64,000 bases of DNA. Origin: Streptomyces globisporus. Lineage in GTDB: Bacteria > Actinomycetota > Actinomycetes > Streptomycetales > Streptomycetaceae. A program made the translations under genes and the position numbers. Positions 24,019 through 32,094 of this stretch are shown piece by piece (positions within the stretch are counted from its first letter, which is position 1; each line of letters starts with the position of its first letter). The stretch spans positions 62,001 through 126,000 of the forward strand of contig BMTG01000012.1 in the NCBI GenBank assembly GCA_014649555.1, written 5' to 3'. The notes under the pieces were generated by a model. The model saw nothing but the letters and a program-made list of their open reading frames with translations, made no database searches and had not been told where the DNA came from.

Positions 24019-25422
24019 CTAGGAGGATTTGAGTGCCACAGCGTTACGGCTGTGGGTGCCGAGATGGTGGAAGAACAGGTTGAGCACGACCGCGACCAGT
24101 GCTCCCGCGCTGATCCCGGAGCCGAGGACGGTCTGCGCCCAGGCCGGGAATCCGGCGTAGAAGGTGGGCGCGGCGAGCGGGATGATGCCCGCGCCGAGCG
24201 CGACGGCAACCAGGATGATGTTGGAGCTGTCGTCGAGCCCCGCCTCGGAGAGCGTACGGATGCCGCTGACCGCGATGGAGCCGAAGAGGACGATGCCGGC
24301 ACCGCCGAGGACGGGCATGGGCACGAGCGAGACGACCGCGCCGAGCACCGGGAAGGCGCCGAGGATCAGCAGGGCCCCGCCCGCCGCCGCGACGACGTAC
24401 CGGCTGCGGACACGGGTCAGTGAGACGACGCCGACGTTCTGGGCGAAGGCGCTGGTCGGGAAGCCGCCGAAGACCGGGCCGAGGAGGGTGGCGATGCCGT
24501 CCGTGCGCAGGCCGCGGGTGATCGTACGGCCGTCGGTGCGGCGCTCGCAGATCTCGCCGAGGGCGAGCATCCCGGCGGAGGACTCCGTCATCAGGACGAG
24601 CATGACGATGCAGAGCGAGAGGATCGCGGCGGGCTGGAACTCCGGCGCTCCGAAGGCGAAGGGGGTCGGCAGGGCGGCGAGCGGGGCGGACTTCAGCGCG
24701 GAGAAGTCGGCGAGTCCGAACGGGATCGCGGCCAGCGTGCCGACGAACATGCCCACCAGCAGGGCGACTTGCTTGAGGAAGCCGCGGCCGAAGCGCTGGA
24801 CGAGCAGGATGACGACGAGGGTGAAGGCGGCCAGCGCCAGGTACTTCATGGCGCCGAAGTCCTCGGCGGTGGCGTCCCCGCCCTGCGCCCAGGCGACGGG
24901 CACGGGCATGAGGGTGACGCCGATGAGGGTGATGACCACGCCGGTGACGAGCGGCGGGAAGAAGCGCAGCAGCCGGCCGAAGAAGGGGCCGACGGCCAGG
25001 CAGAACACTCCGGCGACGAGCACCGCCCCGTAGATCGCGGGGAGTTGGTGGCCCGGTGCGCTGGTCTCGGCGATGGCGAGCATCGGCGCGATCCCGGCGG
25101 AGGAGGCGGCGTTGACGAAGGGGAGCCGGTTCCCGGCGAAGGGGCCGAGACCGATCGTCTGCAGGATGGTGGCGAGACCGGCGATCAGGAGGCCGGCCGC
25201 GATGAGCCGGGTCATCCCGGCGGTGTCCAGGCCGACGGCCTGGCCGATGATGAGCGGAGGGGTGACGACGCCCGCGTACATGGCGGCGATGTGCTGGAGC
25301 GCGGCGGGGACGAGCCGCGCGGGGGGAAGCTTCTCGTCGACCGGGTGAACTGCCGGGGCGGCGAGGGTTTTCGAGGGGTCTTTGCCTGGGCTTTCGGCCG
25401 GCCCCGTTGCAGGCTGTGCCAT
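24019..25422 (-). CDS. NCS2-family purine permease (second copy)
   Basis: A 467-aa paralogue of the permease at 20835. It carries the canonical NCS2 signature QNVGVVSLTR and LQHIAAMYAGVVTPPLIIGQA. The two copies flank the deaminase gene and share most of their length, so they probably arose by duplication and may differ in substrate (for example xanthine versus urate). It starts 68 bp after the urate oxidase stop, with a hairpin between. Confidence 0.93.
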   Translation of the reverse strand: MAQPATGPAESPGKDPSKTLAAPAVHPVDEKLPPARLVPAALQHIAAMYAGVVTPPLIIGQAVGLDTAGMTRLIAAGLLIAGLATILQTIGLGPFAGNRLPFVNAASSAGIAPMLAIAETSAPGHQLPAIYGAVLVAGVFCLAVGPFFGRLLRFFPPLVTGVVITLIGVTLMPVPVAWAQGGDATAEDFGAMKYLALAAFTLVVILLVQRFGRGFLKQVALLVGMFVGTLAAIPFGLADFSALKSAPLAALPTPFAFGAPEFQPAAILSLCIVMLVLMTESSAGMLALGEICERRTDGRTITRGLRTDGIATLLGPVFGGFPTSAFAQNVGVVSLTRVRSRYVVAAAGGALLILGAFPVLGAVVSLVPMPVLGGAGIVLFGSIAVSGIRTLSEAGLDDSSNIILVAVALGAGIIPLAAPTFYAGFPAWAQTVLGSGISAGALVAVVLNLFFHHLGTHSRNAVALKSS

Positions 25423-25441
25423 GGGTGTTCCCTCCGGGATG

Positions 25442-25479
25442 ACCGGCCGCCGCCCGTCTGCGGGCGGACGGCGGCCGGT
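25442..25479 (-). terminator. Hairpin between urate oxidase and NCS2 genes
   Basis: ACCGGCCGCCG and CGGCGGCCGGT pair perfectly, with further inner pairing. It can end the uraD-uraH-pucL transcript, although partial read-through into the permease gene is possible. Confidence 0.75.
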
Positions 25480-25490
25480 TCAGTGCCGCG

Positions 25491-26414
25491 TCAGAGGTTG
25501 GTCATGTCGACCGGGATCTTCGGCTCGACGCCGTCCCGGAGCACGGTGGCCTCGATCAGACCGTAGGGACGGTCCGCCGCGAAGTAGACCTCGTTGTCGT
25601 TCTTGAGGCCGAACGGTTCGAGGTCCACCAGGAAGTGGTGGTTGTTCGGCAGCGAGAAGCGGATCTCGTCGATCTCGCTGCGGCTGTTGATGATGCGCGA
25701 ACCCATTTGGTACAGGGTCTGCTGGAGCGAGAGGGAGTACGTCTCGGCGAAGGCCTGGAGCATGTGCTTGCGCGCCTGCTCGTAGGACTTCTCCCAGTTC
25801 GGCATGCGCTGCTCGTCGCTGGTCCAGTTGTAGCGCCAGCGGGCCGAGACATCCGTCGCCAGGATGCGGTCGTACGCCTCCTTGAGCGTCGTGTACTTGT
25901 CCTTGACGTAGCCCCAGAACTCGGAGTTGGTCGAGTTCATCACGGTCAGGTCCTTGAGGCCCGAGATGACCTCCCAGTTCTCACCGTCGTAGGTGATCTG
26001 GGAGACGCGGGTCTCCATGCCCTTGCGGGCGAAGGAGTGCCTGACCTCGTCGGCGCCGATGAACTTGGAGTTGCCGTCGGAGGTCGCGATGCGCTCCCAG
26101 CTGTACTCCTCGATCCGGATCCGGGCGCGGTGGATCGGCTCCTGGGAGGAGACGAAGTGCCGGGCGAGGTGGATGCCGAACTGCTCGGCGGACTCGATCC
26201 CGTGCTCCTTGGCGAACGCGAACACCGTGTTCTTGGTGGTGTCGGTCGGCAGGACGTTGGCGTTGGAGCCGGAGTAGTGCACGTCGTCCATGTCGCCGGA
26301 GAGGGCGACCGAGACGTTCAGGTCCTTGATGTGGTGGGTGTCGCCGTCCCGCGTGATCTTGACGACGCGGTTCTCTGCTTTGCCGTACTGGTTCTGGCCG
26401 AGAATCGTGGGCAT
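25491..26414 (-). CDS. pucL: Urate oxidase (factor-independent urate hydroxylase)
   Basis: Oxidises urate with O2 to 5-hydroxyisourate and H2O2 (EC 1.7.3.3). The 307-aa length and two T-fold domains match cofactor-free uricase. Catalytic-triad regions are present: Lys in NQYGKAENRVVKI, Thr in VLPTDTTKNTVFAFAKEHGI and His in LPNNHHFLVDLEPFG. It is the third gene of uraD-uraH-pucL, 7 bp after uraH, so all urate-to-allantoin steps are co-transcribed. Its H2O2 may be removed by the catalase encoded at 39315, which shares a promoter motif with this operon. Confidence 0.97.
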   Translation of the reverse strand: MPTILGQNQYGKAENRVVKITRDGDTHHIKDLNVSVALSGDMDDVHYSGSNANVLPTDTTKNTVFAFAKEHGIESAEQFGIHLARHFVSSQEPIHRARIRIEEYSWERIATSDGNSKFIGADEVRHSFARKGMETRVSQITYDGENWEVISGLKDLTVMNSTNSEFWGYVKDKYTTLKEAYDRILATDVSARWRYNWTSDEQRMPNWEKSYEQARKHMLQAFAETYSLSLQQTLYQMGSRIINSRSEIDEIRFSLPNNHHFLVDLEPFGLKNDNEVYFAADRPYGLIEATVLRDGVEPKIPVDMTNL

Positions 26415-26421
26415 GTCGGTG

Positions 26422-26811
26422 CTAGCTCCCTCGGTAAACGGAGTAGCCGAACGGGTTGAGCAGCAGCGGTACGTGATAGTGCTCGCCCGGGGAGACCGCG
26501 AACGCGATCGTCACCTCGGGGAAAAACGCACCGCTGTCCCTTACGCGGGGGGCGTCCTGCTGCGCCTCGGCTTGCTTCTTGGAAAAGTACGTCTCGGTGT
26601 CGAATTCGAGGCGTACGTGGGTCGTTCCCTCCGGCAGGGCCGGGAGGTCCTTGCAGCGCCCGTCCGCATCGGTCGCGGACGCTCCGAGCGTGACGTACGG
26701 CGCGTCGCTTCCGCTCCGGGCGGCGAGCGAGACGGCGACGGACGCGGCGGGGCGGCCGATGCTGGTGTCCAGGATGTGGGTGGACACCGATGCGGTCGTG
26801 TCGGTACTCAA
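26422..26811 (-). CDS. uraH: 5-hydroxyisourate hydrolase
   Basis: Transthyretin-like enzyme opening 5-hydroxyisourate to OHCU (EC 3.5.2.17). The family ends are both present: VSTHILDTSIGRPA near the start (active-site His) and the C-terminal YRGS tetrapeptide. TTG at 26811 is chosen: it gives the usual STDTTASVSTHILD start and has AGGAGA about 9 nt upstream, while the GTG at 26820 sits too close to that site. The gene starts 20 bp after the uraD stop. Confidence 0.94.
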   Translation of the reverse strand: MSTDTTASVSTHILDTSIGRPAASVAVSLAARSGSDAPYVTLGASATDADGRCKDLPALPEGTTHVRLEFDTETYFSKKQAEAQQDAPRVRDSGAFFPEVTIAFAVSPGEHYHVPLLLNPFGYSVYRGS

Positions 26812-26831
26812 GACCGTCACTCTCCTAGATC

Positions 26832-27368
26832 TCAAGAGTCCTGTGCGGGAGCGCCCTCGGCGAGGGTCTCCGTCACGAGACGGGTCAGCCGGATGCGGTT
26901 GATCTTGCCCAGTTCGGTGCGCACGATCTCCTGCTCCTGCTCGGGCGAGTTCCCGATCCGGGACTTCACCGCGTCGCGCATCTGCTCACCGGTGGCGCCG
27001 GTGGCGCAGATCAGGAAGACATGTCCGAACCGCTCCTGGTAGGCCAGGTTCAGCTCGAGCATCTCGGTCTTGAGCTCCTCGGAGGCGCCGGCCATCCCCC
27101 GCTGCTCACGGGAGGAGGTCGGGTCGCCGGGCTTCGGGCGGCCGATCGGCGGGTGGCCCGCCATCGCGTCGGCCAGGTCCGCCGCGGTGAGCTGCGCCGT
27201 GGCGGCGTCGCTCGCGGCGAGCAGGGCTTCTTCGGTGGCGTACGGACGCCCGGCGAGAATCGTGTTTCCCCAGCTCGCACTGGCACATACCTCGTGCAGT
27301 GCGGGGGTGGCCTCGCCGTCCGCCAGGGTGTTGAACCGGGTGAGGCCCGGTGTGGAGCTCGAAGTCAC
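26832..27368 (-). CDS. uraD: OHCU decarboxylase
   Basis: Decarboxylates 2-oxo-4-hydroxy-4-carboxy-5-ureidoimidazoline to S-allantoin (EC 4.1.1.97). A 178-aa helical protein with the conserved FNTL, CASASW, the catalytic His in AGHPPIGRP and LNLAYQERFGHVFLICATG. GTG at 27368 has GGAGG 6 nt upstream. It is the first gene of uraD-uraH-pucL; its promoter with the TTCAAC-N5-GTTGA operator lies about 50 bp upstream. Confidence 0.95.
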   Translation of the reverse strand: MTSSSTPGLTRFNTLADGEATPALHEVCASASWGNTILAGRPYATEEALLAASDAATAQLTAADLADAMAGHPPIGRPKPGDPTSSREQRGMAGASEELKTEMLELNLAYQERFGHVFLICATGATGEQMRDAVKSRIGNSPEQEQEIVRTELGKINRIRLTRLVTETLAEGAPAQDS

Positions 27369-27415
27369 GGGAGCCTCCGTGGCTGTTTTTCGCTGTGCGT
27401 TGTTCGGGCTGCGGA

Positions 27416-27457
27416 TAGCTAACGCCCTCCGCAACACGACGTCAACACTTTGTTGAA
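27416..27457 (-). promoter_or_regulatory. Promoter/operator of the urate operon
   Basis: Read on the minus strand: TTCAACAAAGTGTTGACG, in which TTGACG (27445-27440) is the -35, then 18 bp, then TAGCTA (27421-27416) as -10. TCAAC-N5-GTTGA occupies 27442-27456. The catalase promoter has the same string with one base changed and the same spacing. Confidence 0.72.
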
Positions 27458-27472
27458 ATCTCGCGAACGAAG

Positions 27473-27506
27473 AAAGCCGCCGTCCCGGCATGCGGACGGC
27501 GGCTTT
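27473..27506 (-). terminator. Terminator after the DauR-like gene
   Basis: AAAGCCGCCGTCC and GGACGGCGGCTTT form a perfect 13-bp stem with an 8-nt loop, 27 bp after the HTH gene stop. It insulates that operon from the urate operon promoter. Confidence 0.88.
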
Positions 27507-27532
27507 CCTGTGCGTTCGGCGGGTTCGGCCAA

Positions 27533-27931
27533 CTACTCACCCTTGGCCGAATGTTCCCGGTTCAGATAGTTGTACACGGTGAATCTGGATACGCCCAGGG
27601 CACCGGCCACGGTCTCCACTCCGTGCCGTACGGAGAAGGCACCGCGTGCCTCCAGGGTCCGGACGACGCTCTGCTTGGCCTTGCGGTCCAGGTCGGCGAG
27701 CGGCATCCCGTGCCGTCGCTCCATCGCGGCGAGGATGTGGTCCAGCGAGTCGGAGAGCTGGGGCAGGCGTACGGCTATGACGTCCTGCCCCTCCCAGGCG
27801 AGCACCACATCGTCCGGCTGGGCCTGCTCGGGGCCCAGCAGCTCGGCGCCCATCGCGTCGACGAGCGGCTTGACGGCCGATACGAAGGGGTGGTCGACGG
27901 TGACCGGAACGTTATCGGCGGATTCGGTCAC
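27533..27931 (-). CDS. Short DauR/YheO-like HTH protein
   Basis: A 132-aa protein. The C-terminal half matches the HTH_22 domain of DauR/YheO regulators: KAKQSVVRTLEARGAFSVRH, then ETVAGALGVSRFTVYNYLN. The N-terminal half is much shorter than the PAS-like domain of full-length YheO proteins (about 220 aa), so the sensing part is reduced. GTG at 27931 has GGAGGAG 6 nt upstream and overlaps the stop of the thiamine-binding-protein gene by GTGA. Position directly upstream of the urate operon makes it a candidate regulator of that operon and of the other TTCAAC-N5-GTTGA promoters; this is inference. Confidence 0.78.
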   Translation of the reverse strand: MTESADNVPVTVDHPFVSAVKPLVDAMGAELLGPEQAQPDDVVLAWEGQDVIAVRLPQLSDSLDHILAAMERRHGMPLADLDRKAKQSVVRTLEARGAFSVRHGVETVAGALGVSRFTVYNYLNREHSAKGE

Positions 27932-28179
27932 CGGATCTCCTCCTCGATCACGTTCACCTGGAGCGAGACCCGGGTGGCGCCCGAGGCCAGAGCCTGGCGC
28001 AGCAGGGAGTCCACGGCGGTGAGCACCTCGTCCGCGCCCCCTTCCGCGGTGTTGCCGAAGGGGCCGACGTCGACGGCGTCCAACTCGGCGCCCTGGATCA
28101 CCTCCCGGGCCACCACCGCGTGGGTGGGCGCCTCGTCGAGATCGAAGGGCTCGGTGGTGAATTCCACCCTCAAGCGCAC
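27928..28179 (-). CDS. Thiamine-binding protein family (DUF77/MTH1187-like)
   Basis: An 83-aa ferredoxin-like-fold protein. It opens VRLRVEFTTEPFDLDEAPTH, has the VGPFGNTAEGGADEVLTAVD core and ends TRVSLQVNVIEEEIR, matching the DUF77 pattern. Some members bind thiamine and form tetramers; others are uncharacterised. GTG at 28179 follows GGGAGG by 5 nt. It is the first gene of a pair with the DauR-like HTH protein (4-bp overlap), so it may act as a small-molecule sensing partner. Confidence 0.78.
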   Translation of the reverse strand: MRLRVEFTTEPFDLDEAPTHAVVAREVIQGAELDAVDVGPFGNTAEGGADEVLTAVDSLLRQALASGATRVSLQVNVIEEEIR

Positions 28180-28289
28180 TGTGCCTCCCTGATGTCCTCG
28201 CCGCGGGTGCGGGCGCGCGGCTCGGCCACGACTGTAACCGCTGCCCGGGGCCCCGCCCCCGGTGTGCGCGGGGCCCCGTACGGCGGTGG

Positions 28290-29507
28290 TCACGGGAGCG
28301 GCAGGACGCACACCGCGACCGGGGCCGGGAAGGGGTCGCCGACGGCGGTGAGGGAGCCGTCGGGACCGATACCGAAGACGGTGACGGTGGAGGAGCGCTG
28401 GTTGGCGGCGAAGAGGAGCGAGCTGTCCGGGGACAGGGCGAGCTGCCGGGGCCAGTCGCCACCGACGGGCACGGTGTCCAGCAGCCGCAGGGTCGCCCCG
28501 TCGTCCTCCACGGCGTAACGGGTGAGGCTGTTGGGGCCCCGGTTGGCGAGGTAGACGTACGCACCGTCGCCGGTGACGACCGGCTGGGAGGGGTAGCTGG
28601 TGCCGGACCCCGTGCCGGTGGGCTGCCCGGGCCCCGGGGTGAGGGCGCCGGTGGCGGGGTCGTACGCGCAGACGACCAGGGTGTTGTCCAGCTCGCAGGC
28701 CAGGTAGGCGAAGCGCCCGTCGGGGTGGAAGGCCAGGTGGCGGGGGCCGGCGCCGGGCGTCAGGGCGGCGCGGGAGACCTCGGTGAGCGTCCCGGCGGAC
28801 TCGTCGAGCGCGTACGTGTACACGGTGTCGGTGCCCAGGTCGACGGCGAGGACATGGCCTCCGTCGGGGGCGGTGACGATCTGGTGGGCGTGCGGCCCGC
28901 CCTGGCCGGGGCCGGGCGGCGGCGAGCTGTGGGTGACCAGGTCGGTGCGCTCGCCCAGTGCGCCGTCCTCGGCGACCGGGTGCACGGCGACGCTGCCGGA
29001 GCCGTAGTTCGCGCTCAGCAGCCAGCGCCCGGACGGGTGGACGGAGAGGTGGGTGGTCCCGGAGCCGCCGGTGGGGCGGCTGCCGAGCACCTCGTACGTC
29101 CCGTCCGGCGCGAGCGCCACGGCGGTGACCGCGCCCGCGTCCTGCTCGGCGACCGCGTAGACGGTCGAGCCGGAGGGGTGGAGGGCCAGGTAGGAGGGGT
29201 TGTCGACGCCGGTGATCACGGAGCCCGGAGTGATCGCGCCGGTGGCCGTGTCGTACGCGGCGGTGCCGATGCCGGCGCCGCCTCCCGCCTCGGAGGTGTA
29301 CGTGCCGAGGAGCAGCGGGCGGGTGGCGCGCGGGGCGGTCGGCGGGGCGGGCGCGGGGGCCGGGCGGGCCGCGGCGTGGGCGGGCCCCGCGGCTGCCACG
29401 GCGGCGGTGGCCAGCAGGCCGCCGAGGAAGCCCCGGCGGCCTGGACGGGCGGGGAGGCCGGGCGCGGGGCGTTCGGGGCCGGAGTACGGGTGGGGGGACG
29501 GCTTCAT
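28290..29507 (-). CDS. Tat-exported lactonase/YVTN-type beta-propeller protein
   Basis: A 405-aa protein of the Pgl-type lactonase family, seven-bladed propeller. The N-terminus has a twin-arginine signal, RPGRRGFLGGLLATAAVAAA, ending near AHAAA, so it is exported folded. Propeller hallmarks include LLLGTYTSEAGGG, NPSYLALHPSGSTVYAVAEQ, GPHAHQIVTAPDGGHVLAVD and GAGPRHLAFHPDGRFAYLA. Cytoplasmic homologues hydrolyse 6-phosphogluconolactone; the export signal argues for a different, extracellular substrate here. ATG at 29507 follows GAGGTG by 7 nt. Confidence 0.88.
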   Translation of the reverse strand: MKPSPHPYSGPERPAPGLPARPGRRGFLGGLLATAAVAAAGPAHAAARPAPAPAPPTAPRATRPLLLGTYTSEAGGGAGIGTAAYDTATGAITPGSVITGVDNPSYLALHPSGSTVYAVAEQDAGAVTAVALAPDGTYEVLGSRPTGGSGTTHLSVHPSGRWLLSANYGSGSVAVHPVAEDGALGERTDLVTHSSPPPGPGQGGPHAHQIVTAPDGGHVLAVDLGTDTVYTYALDESAGTLTEVSRAALTPGAGPRHLAFHPDGRFAYLACELDNTLVVCAYDPATGALTPGPGQPTGTGSGTSYPSQPVVTGDGAYVYLANRGPNSLTRYAVEDDGATLRLLDTVPVGGDWPRQLALSPDSSLLFAANQRSSTVTVFGIGPDGSLTAVGDPFPAPVAVCVLPLP

Positions 29508-29631
29508 GCGAGGCACCTCGGGTGGGGGTCGGCTGCTTCGGATGCGTCCGCCACCCTGGCCCGCCGACGCCCGCACGGCAAGAGGTGCAACCGGAGTTGC
29601 ATCCTCTGCAACGTCGGCGGATGACGGGCGT

Positions 29632-30471
29632 TCAGCCGCCCGCCTGGATGTCCCCCCTGGTCGACGAGGCGATCGCGTCGCCGTGCGCGAAGTCGCCGGG
29701 CGGGATGCCCGGGTGGTGCCCCTCCCGGTCGGGGGCGACCTCGGCCGCCGGGCCGAGCGCGAGCCGGGAGACGATCCGGTAGCGGTCGCCCCGGTAGAGC
29801 GAGTGGACGTACTCCACCGGACGGCCCGTGGTGTCGGAGGTCAGCCGCTCGAACAGCAGCGCCGGGGAAAGCTCCGGAACGTCGAGCAGCCTGGCCTCGG
29901 CGCGACTGACGACCGTGGGCTCGATCGCCTGGACCGCCTCGTGGACGTGCACCCCGTGCGTGGCGCGCAGATGCTCGTACAGGTCGCCGCTCTCCAGCTC
30001 CTGCGCGCTCAGCCCCGGCACCAGCTCGGCCCGGATGTGCAGGTGCTCGATGGCCATCGGCGCGCCGTCGACCAGCCGCAGCCGCGCCACGTAGACGATC
30101 TCGGCGGCGGGCGACATCCGCAGCTTGCGGCCGACCCGGGCCCCCGCCTGGAGCGTGGTGAACTCCAGCAGCCGGCTCGACCAGGCGCCGGCCGCCTGCG
30201 GCACGCTGAGCGCGCGGTCGCCGGCGACCAGCTCCTGGGTGATCTTGGCGGGGGCGACGAACATGCCCCGGCCGTGTTCGCGCACCAGGAGCCCGGCGGC
30301 GACCAGCTCGTCGACCGCCGCGCGCACGGTGGGCCGGGAGACGCCGAGCAGGGCGCACAGCGCGCGCTCCGAGGGGATGGCGTCCCCGGGGCTGCGCGAC
30401 TCGATCAGCTCCAGAACGGCATCGCGGGTGCGCTCCCGTTTGAGCACCGTCCCCGGCACGTCCGCGTCCAC
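29632..30471 (-). CDS. GntR/HutC-family regulator of the adjacent sugar transporter
   Basis: A 279-aa repressor-type protein. The winged helix (about residues 10-72) contains IPSERALCALLGVSRPTVRAAVDELVAAGLL; a UTRA effector domain follows (about 95-245) with PVEYVHSLYRGDRYRIVSRL at the end, closely resembling DasR-type regulators that sense phosphorylated amino sugars. GTG at 30471 is preferred because GGGAGGGG lies 5 nt upstream; the GTG at 30495 lacks a site. It is divergent from a sugar ABC importer with a hexosaminidase, and DasR-like sites lie between them. Confidence 0.9.
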   Translation of the reverse strand: MDADVPGTVLKRERTRDAVLELIESRSPGDAIPSERALCALLGVSRPTVRAAVDELVAAGLLVREHGRGMFVAPAKITQELVAGDRALSVPQAAGAWSSRLLEFTTLQAGARVGRKLRMSPAAEIVYVARLRLVDGAPMAIEHLHIRAELVPGLSAQELESGDLYEHLRATHGVHVHEAVQAIEPTVVSRAEARLLDVPELSPALLFERLTSDTTGRPVEYVHSLYRGDRYRIVSRLALGPAAEVAPDREGHHPGIPPGDFAHGDAIASSTRGDIQAGG

Positions 30472-30635
30472 AGGTTCCCCTCCCGACGGGTCCACTTTTC
30501 TTACCAGTTGGCGATCGATCCGGCCGAACTGGCCTGCTGGTCAGGTGAAGTGTAGCGCTTTCCCCGGGACGCAAAAGCGATCTCGTTGCGCACAGATCAT
30601 CAAATTGCCTTTGTACGCAGGGGGTTGACGACCCC

Positions 30636-30651
30636 ATTGGTCTATGCCACC
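30636..30651 (+). promoter_or_regulatory. DasR-like operator after a TTGACG element
   Basis: ATTGGTCTATGCCACC matches 12 of 16 positions of the DasR-responsive consensus as I know it (ACTGGTCTAGACCACT). It lies just downstream of TTGACG (30625-30630), a good -35 element. It should be bound by the divergent GntR protein or by a global DasR. Confidence 0.55.
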
Positions 30652-30678
30652 TTCAACCCCCATCGAGAGGTGAGCTGT

Positions 30679-30695
30679 CCAGTGGACTCCACTGG
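30679..30695 (+). promoter_or_regulatory. 17-bp palindrome and GGTCAGG direct repeats
   Basis: CCAGTGGA-C-TCCACTGG is a perfect palindrome with one central base. It is followed by a run of TGGTCAGG/GTCAGGT direct repeats up to about 30727, ending roughly 30 bp before the start codon of the binding-protein gene. A second GntR-type operator or leader element is likely. Confidence 0.5.
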
Positions 30696-30755
30696 TCAGG
30701 TGGTCAGGTCAGGTCATGTCAGGTCCGTCAGATCAGTCTGCTTCCGAGGTGAACC

Positions 30756-32024
30756 GTGAAGTACCGCTTGCTTGCCGGTGGGTCCGTGCTCGTCCTGACC
30801 GCCGTGCTCAGTGCCTGCAGTTCGTCGTCCGGATCGGACTCGGGCAACGGGGACGGCCGGACGACGGTGGACGTCTGGCTGATGCGCGACAGCGTCTCGG
30901 CGCAGTTCCAGAAGGAGTTCACCGCGGACTTCGAGAAACGCCACCCGACGATCGACGTGAAGATCCAGATCCAGGAGTGGGACGGGATCGGCCAGAAGAT
31001 CACCGCCGCCCTGGCGAGCAACGACGCCCCGGACGTCATCGAGGCGGGCAACACCCAGGTGGCCCAGTTCGCGGAGAGCGGCGGACTGCTCGACCTCAGC
31101 GACCGCAAGGACGAGCTGAACGGCGAGGACTGGCTGAACGGCCTCGCCGAGCCGGGCTCGTACGAGGGCAAGCAGTACGGCATCCCGTATTACGCGGCGA
31201 ACCGGGTGGTCATCTACCGCACCGACCTCTTCGAGAAGGCGGGCGTCGACGCGGCGGGCATCAAGACCCGCGAGCAGTGGATCGACGCCACGGCCGAGCT
31301 CAACAAGGGCGGCACGCAGGGCATCTACCTGCCGGGACAGATGTGGTACGCGCTGGCCGGGTTCATCTGGGACGAGGGCGGCGACCTCGCCGCCGAGTCC
31401 GGCGGGAAGTGGTCCGGCGCACTGGACACCCCCGAGGCGCTGCGCGGCATGGCGTTCTACGAGGAGCTCCAGGCGCTCGGCAAGGGCCCCAAGGACTCCG
31501 ACGAGGACGACCCGCCGCAGGCCGAGGTGATGGCCCAGGGTCAGGTGGCCCAGGTCATCTCCACGCCGGGCGGGGCCAACGTCATCGCGGAGAACAACCC
31601 CGAACTCAAGGGCAAGCTCGCCTTCTTCCCGATCCCGGGCAAGACGGCCGACACCCCGGGGGCGGTCTTCACCGGCGGCTCCGACCTGGTCGTGCCGGCC
31701 GCGGCGGCCCACCCCGACGAGGCGGTCACCTTCATCAAGGAGCTGACCGGGGACACCTGGCAGAAGAAGCTCGCCGTCGCCATGAGCTACGTGCCGAACC
31801 GGACCTCCCTGGCCTCCGCCGTGGCCGACGACCCGGGGGCCGCCGCGATGGCGGTCGGCGCGGCCAACGGGCACGCCACCCCCAACACCCCGGGCTGGGC
31901 GGCGGTCGAGGCGGAGAACCCGATCAAGGACTACATGACGGCGGTGCTCACCGGCGGCGATCCCGCGAAGGAGGCGGCGAAGGCCTCGCAGGACATCACC
32001 CGGGCCATGAACGCCGGTTCCTGA
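30756..32024 (+). CDS. Sugar ABC transporter substrate-binding lipoprotein
   Basis: A 422-aa extracellular binding protein of the carbohydrate CUT1 type. The signal peptide ends in LSAC with Cys21 as lipid anchor. SBP landmarks include TVDVWLMRDSVSAQFQKEFT, APDVIEAGNTQVAQFAESGG, GIPYYAANRVVIYRTDLFEK and GAVFTGGSDLVVPA. GTG at 30756 has GAGGTG 6 nt upstream. With two permease genes and a GH20 hexosaminidase downstream, the ligand is probably a chito-oligosaccharide or GlcNAc-containing sugar. The ATPase is not in the operon; such systems usually borrow the shared MsiK. Confidence 0.93.
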   Translation: MKYRLLAGGSVLVLTAVLSACSSSSGSDSGNGDGRTTVDVWLMRDSVSAQFQKEFTADFEKRHPTIDVKIQIQEWDGIGQKITAALASNDAPDVIEAGNTQVAQFAESGGLLDLSDRKDELNGEDWLNGLAEPGSYEGKQYGIPYYAANRVVIYRTDLFEKAGVDAAGIKTREQWIDATAELNKGGTQGIYLPGQMWYALAGFIWDEGGDLAAESGGKWSGALDTPEALRGMAFYEELQALGKGPKDSDEDDPPQAEVMAQGQVAQVISTPGGANVIAENNPELKGKLAFFPIPGKTADTPGAVFTGGSDLVVPAAAAHPDEAVTFIKELTGDTWQKKLAVAMSYVPNRTSLASAVADDPGAAAMAVGAANGHATPNTPGWAAVEAENPIKDYMTAVLTGGDPAKEAAKASQDITRAMNAGS

Positions 32025-32026
32025 CC

Positions 32027-32080
32027 CGGATCCGCCCTCTCCCGGCCCTGAGACGGATCCGCCCTCTCCCGGCCCTGAGA
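32027..32080 (+). repeat. Two exact 27-bp tandem copies between transporter genes
   Basis: The unit beginning CGGATCCGCCCTCTCCCGGC occurs at 32027-32053 and again, without a mismatch, at 32054-32080, filling the 70-bp gap between the binding-protein stop and the permease ribosome site AAGGAGG. It looks like a recent slippage duplication. Confidence 0.95.
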
Positions 32081-32094
32081 CAAGGAGGCATGCC

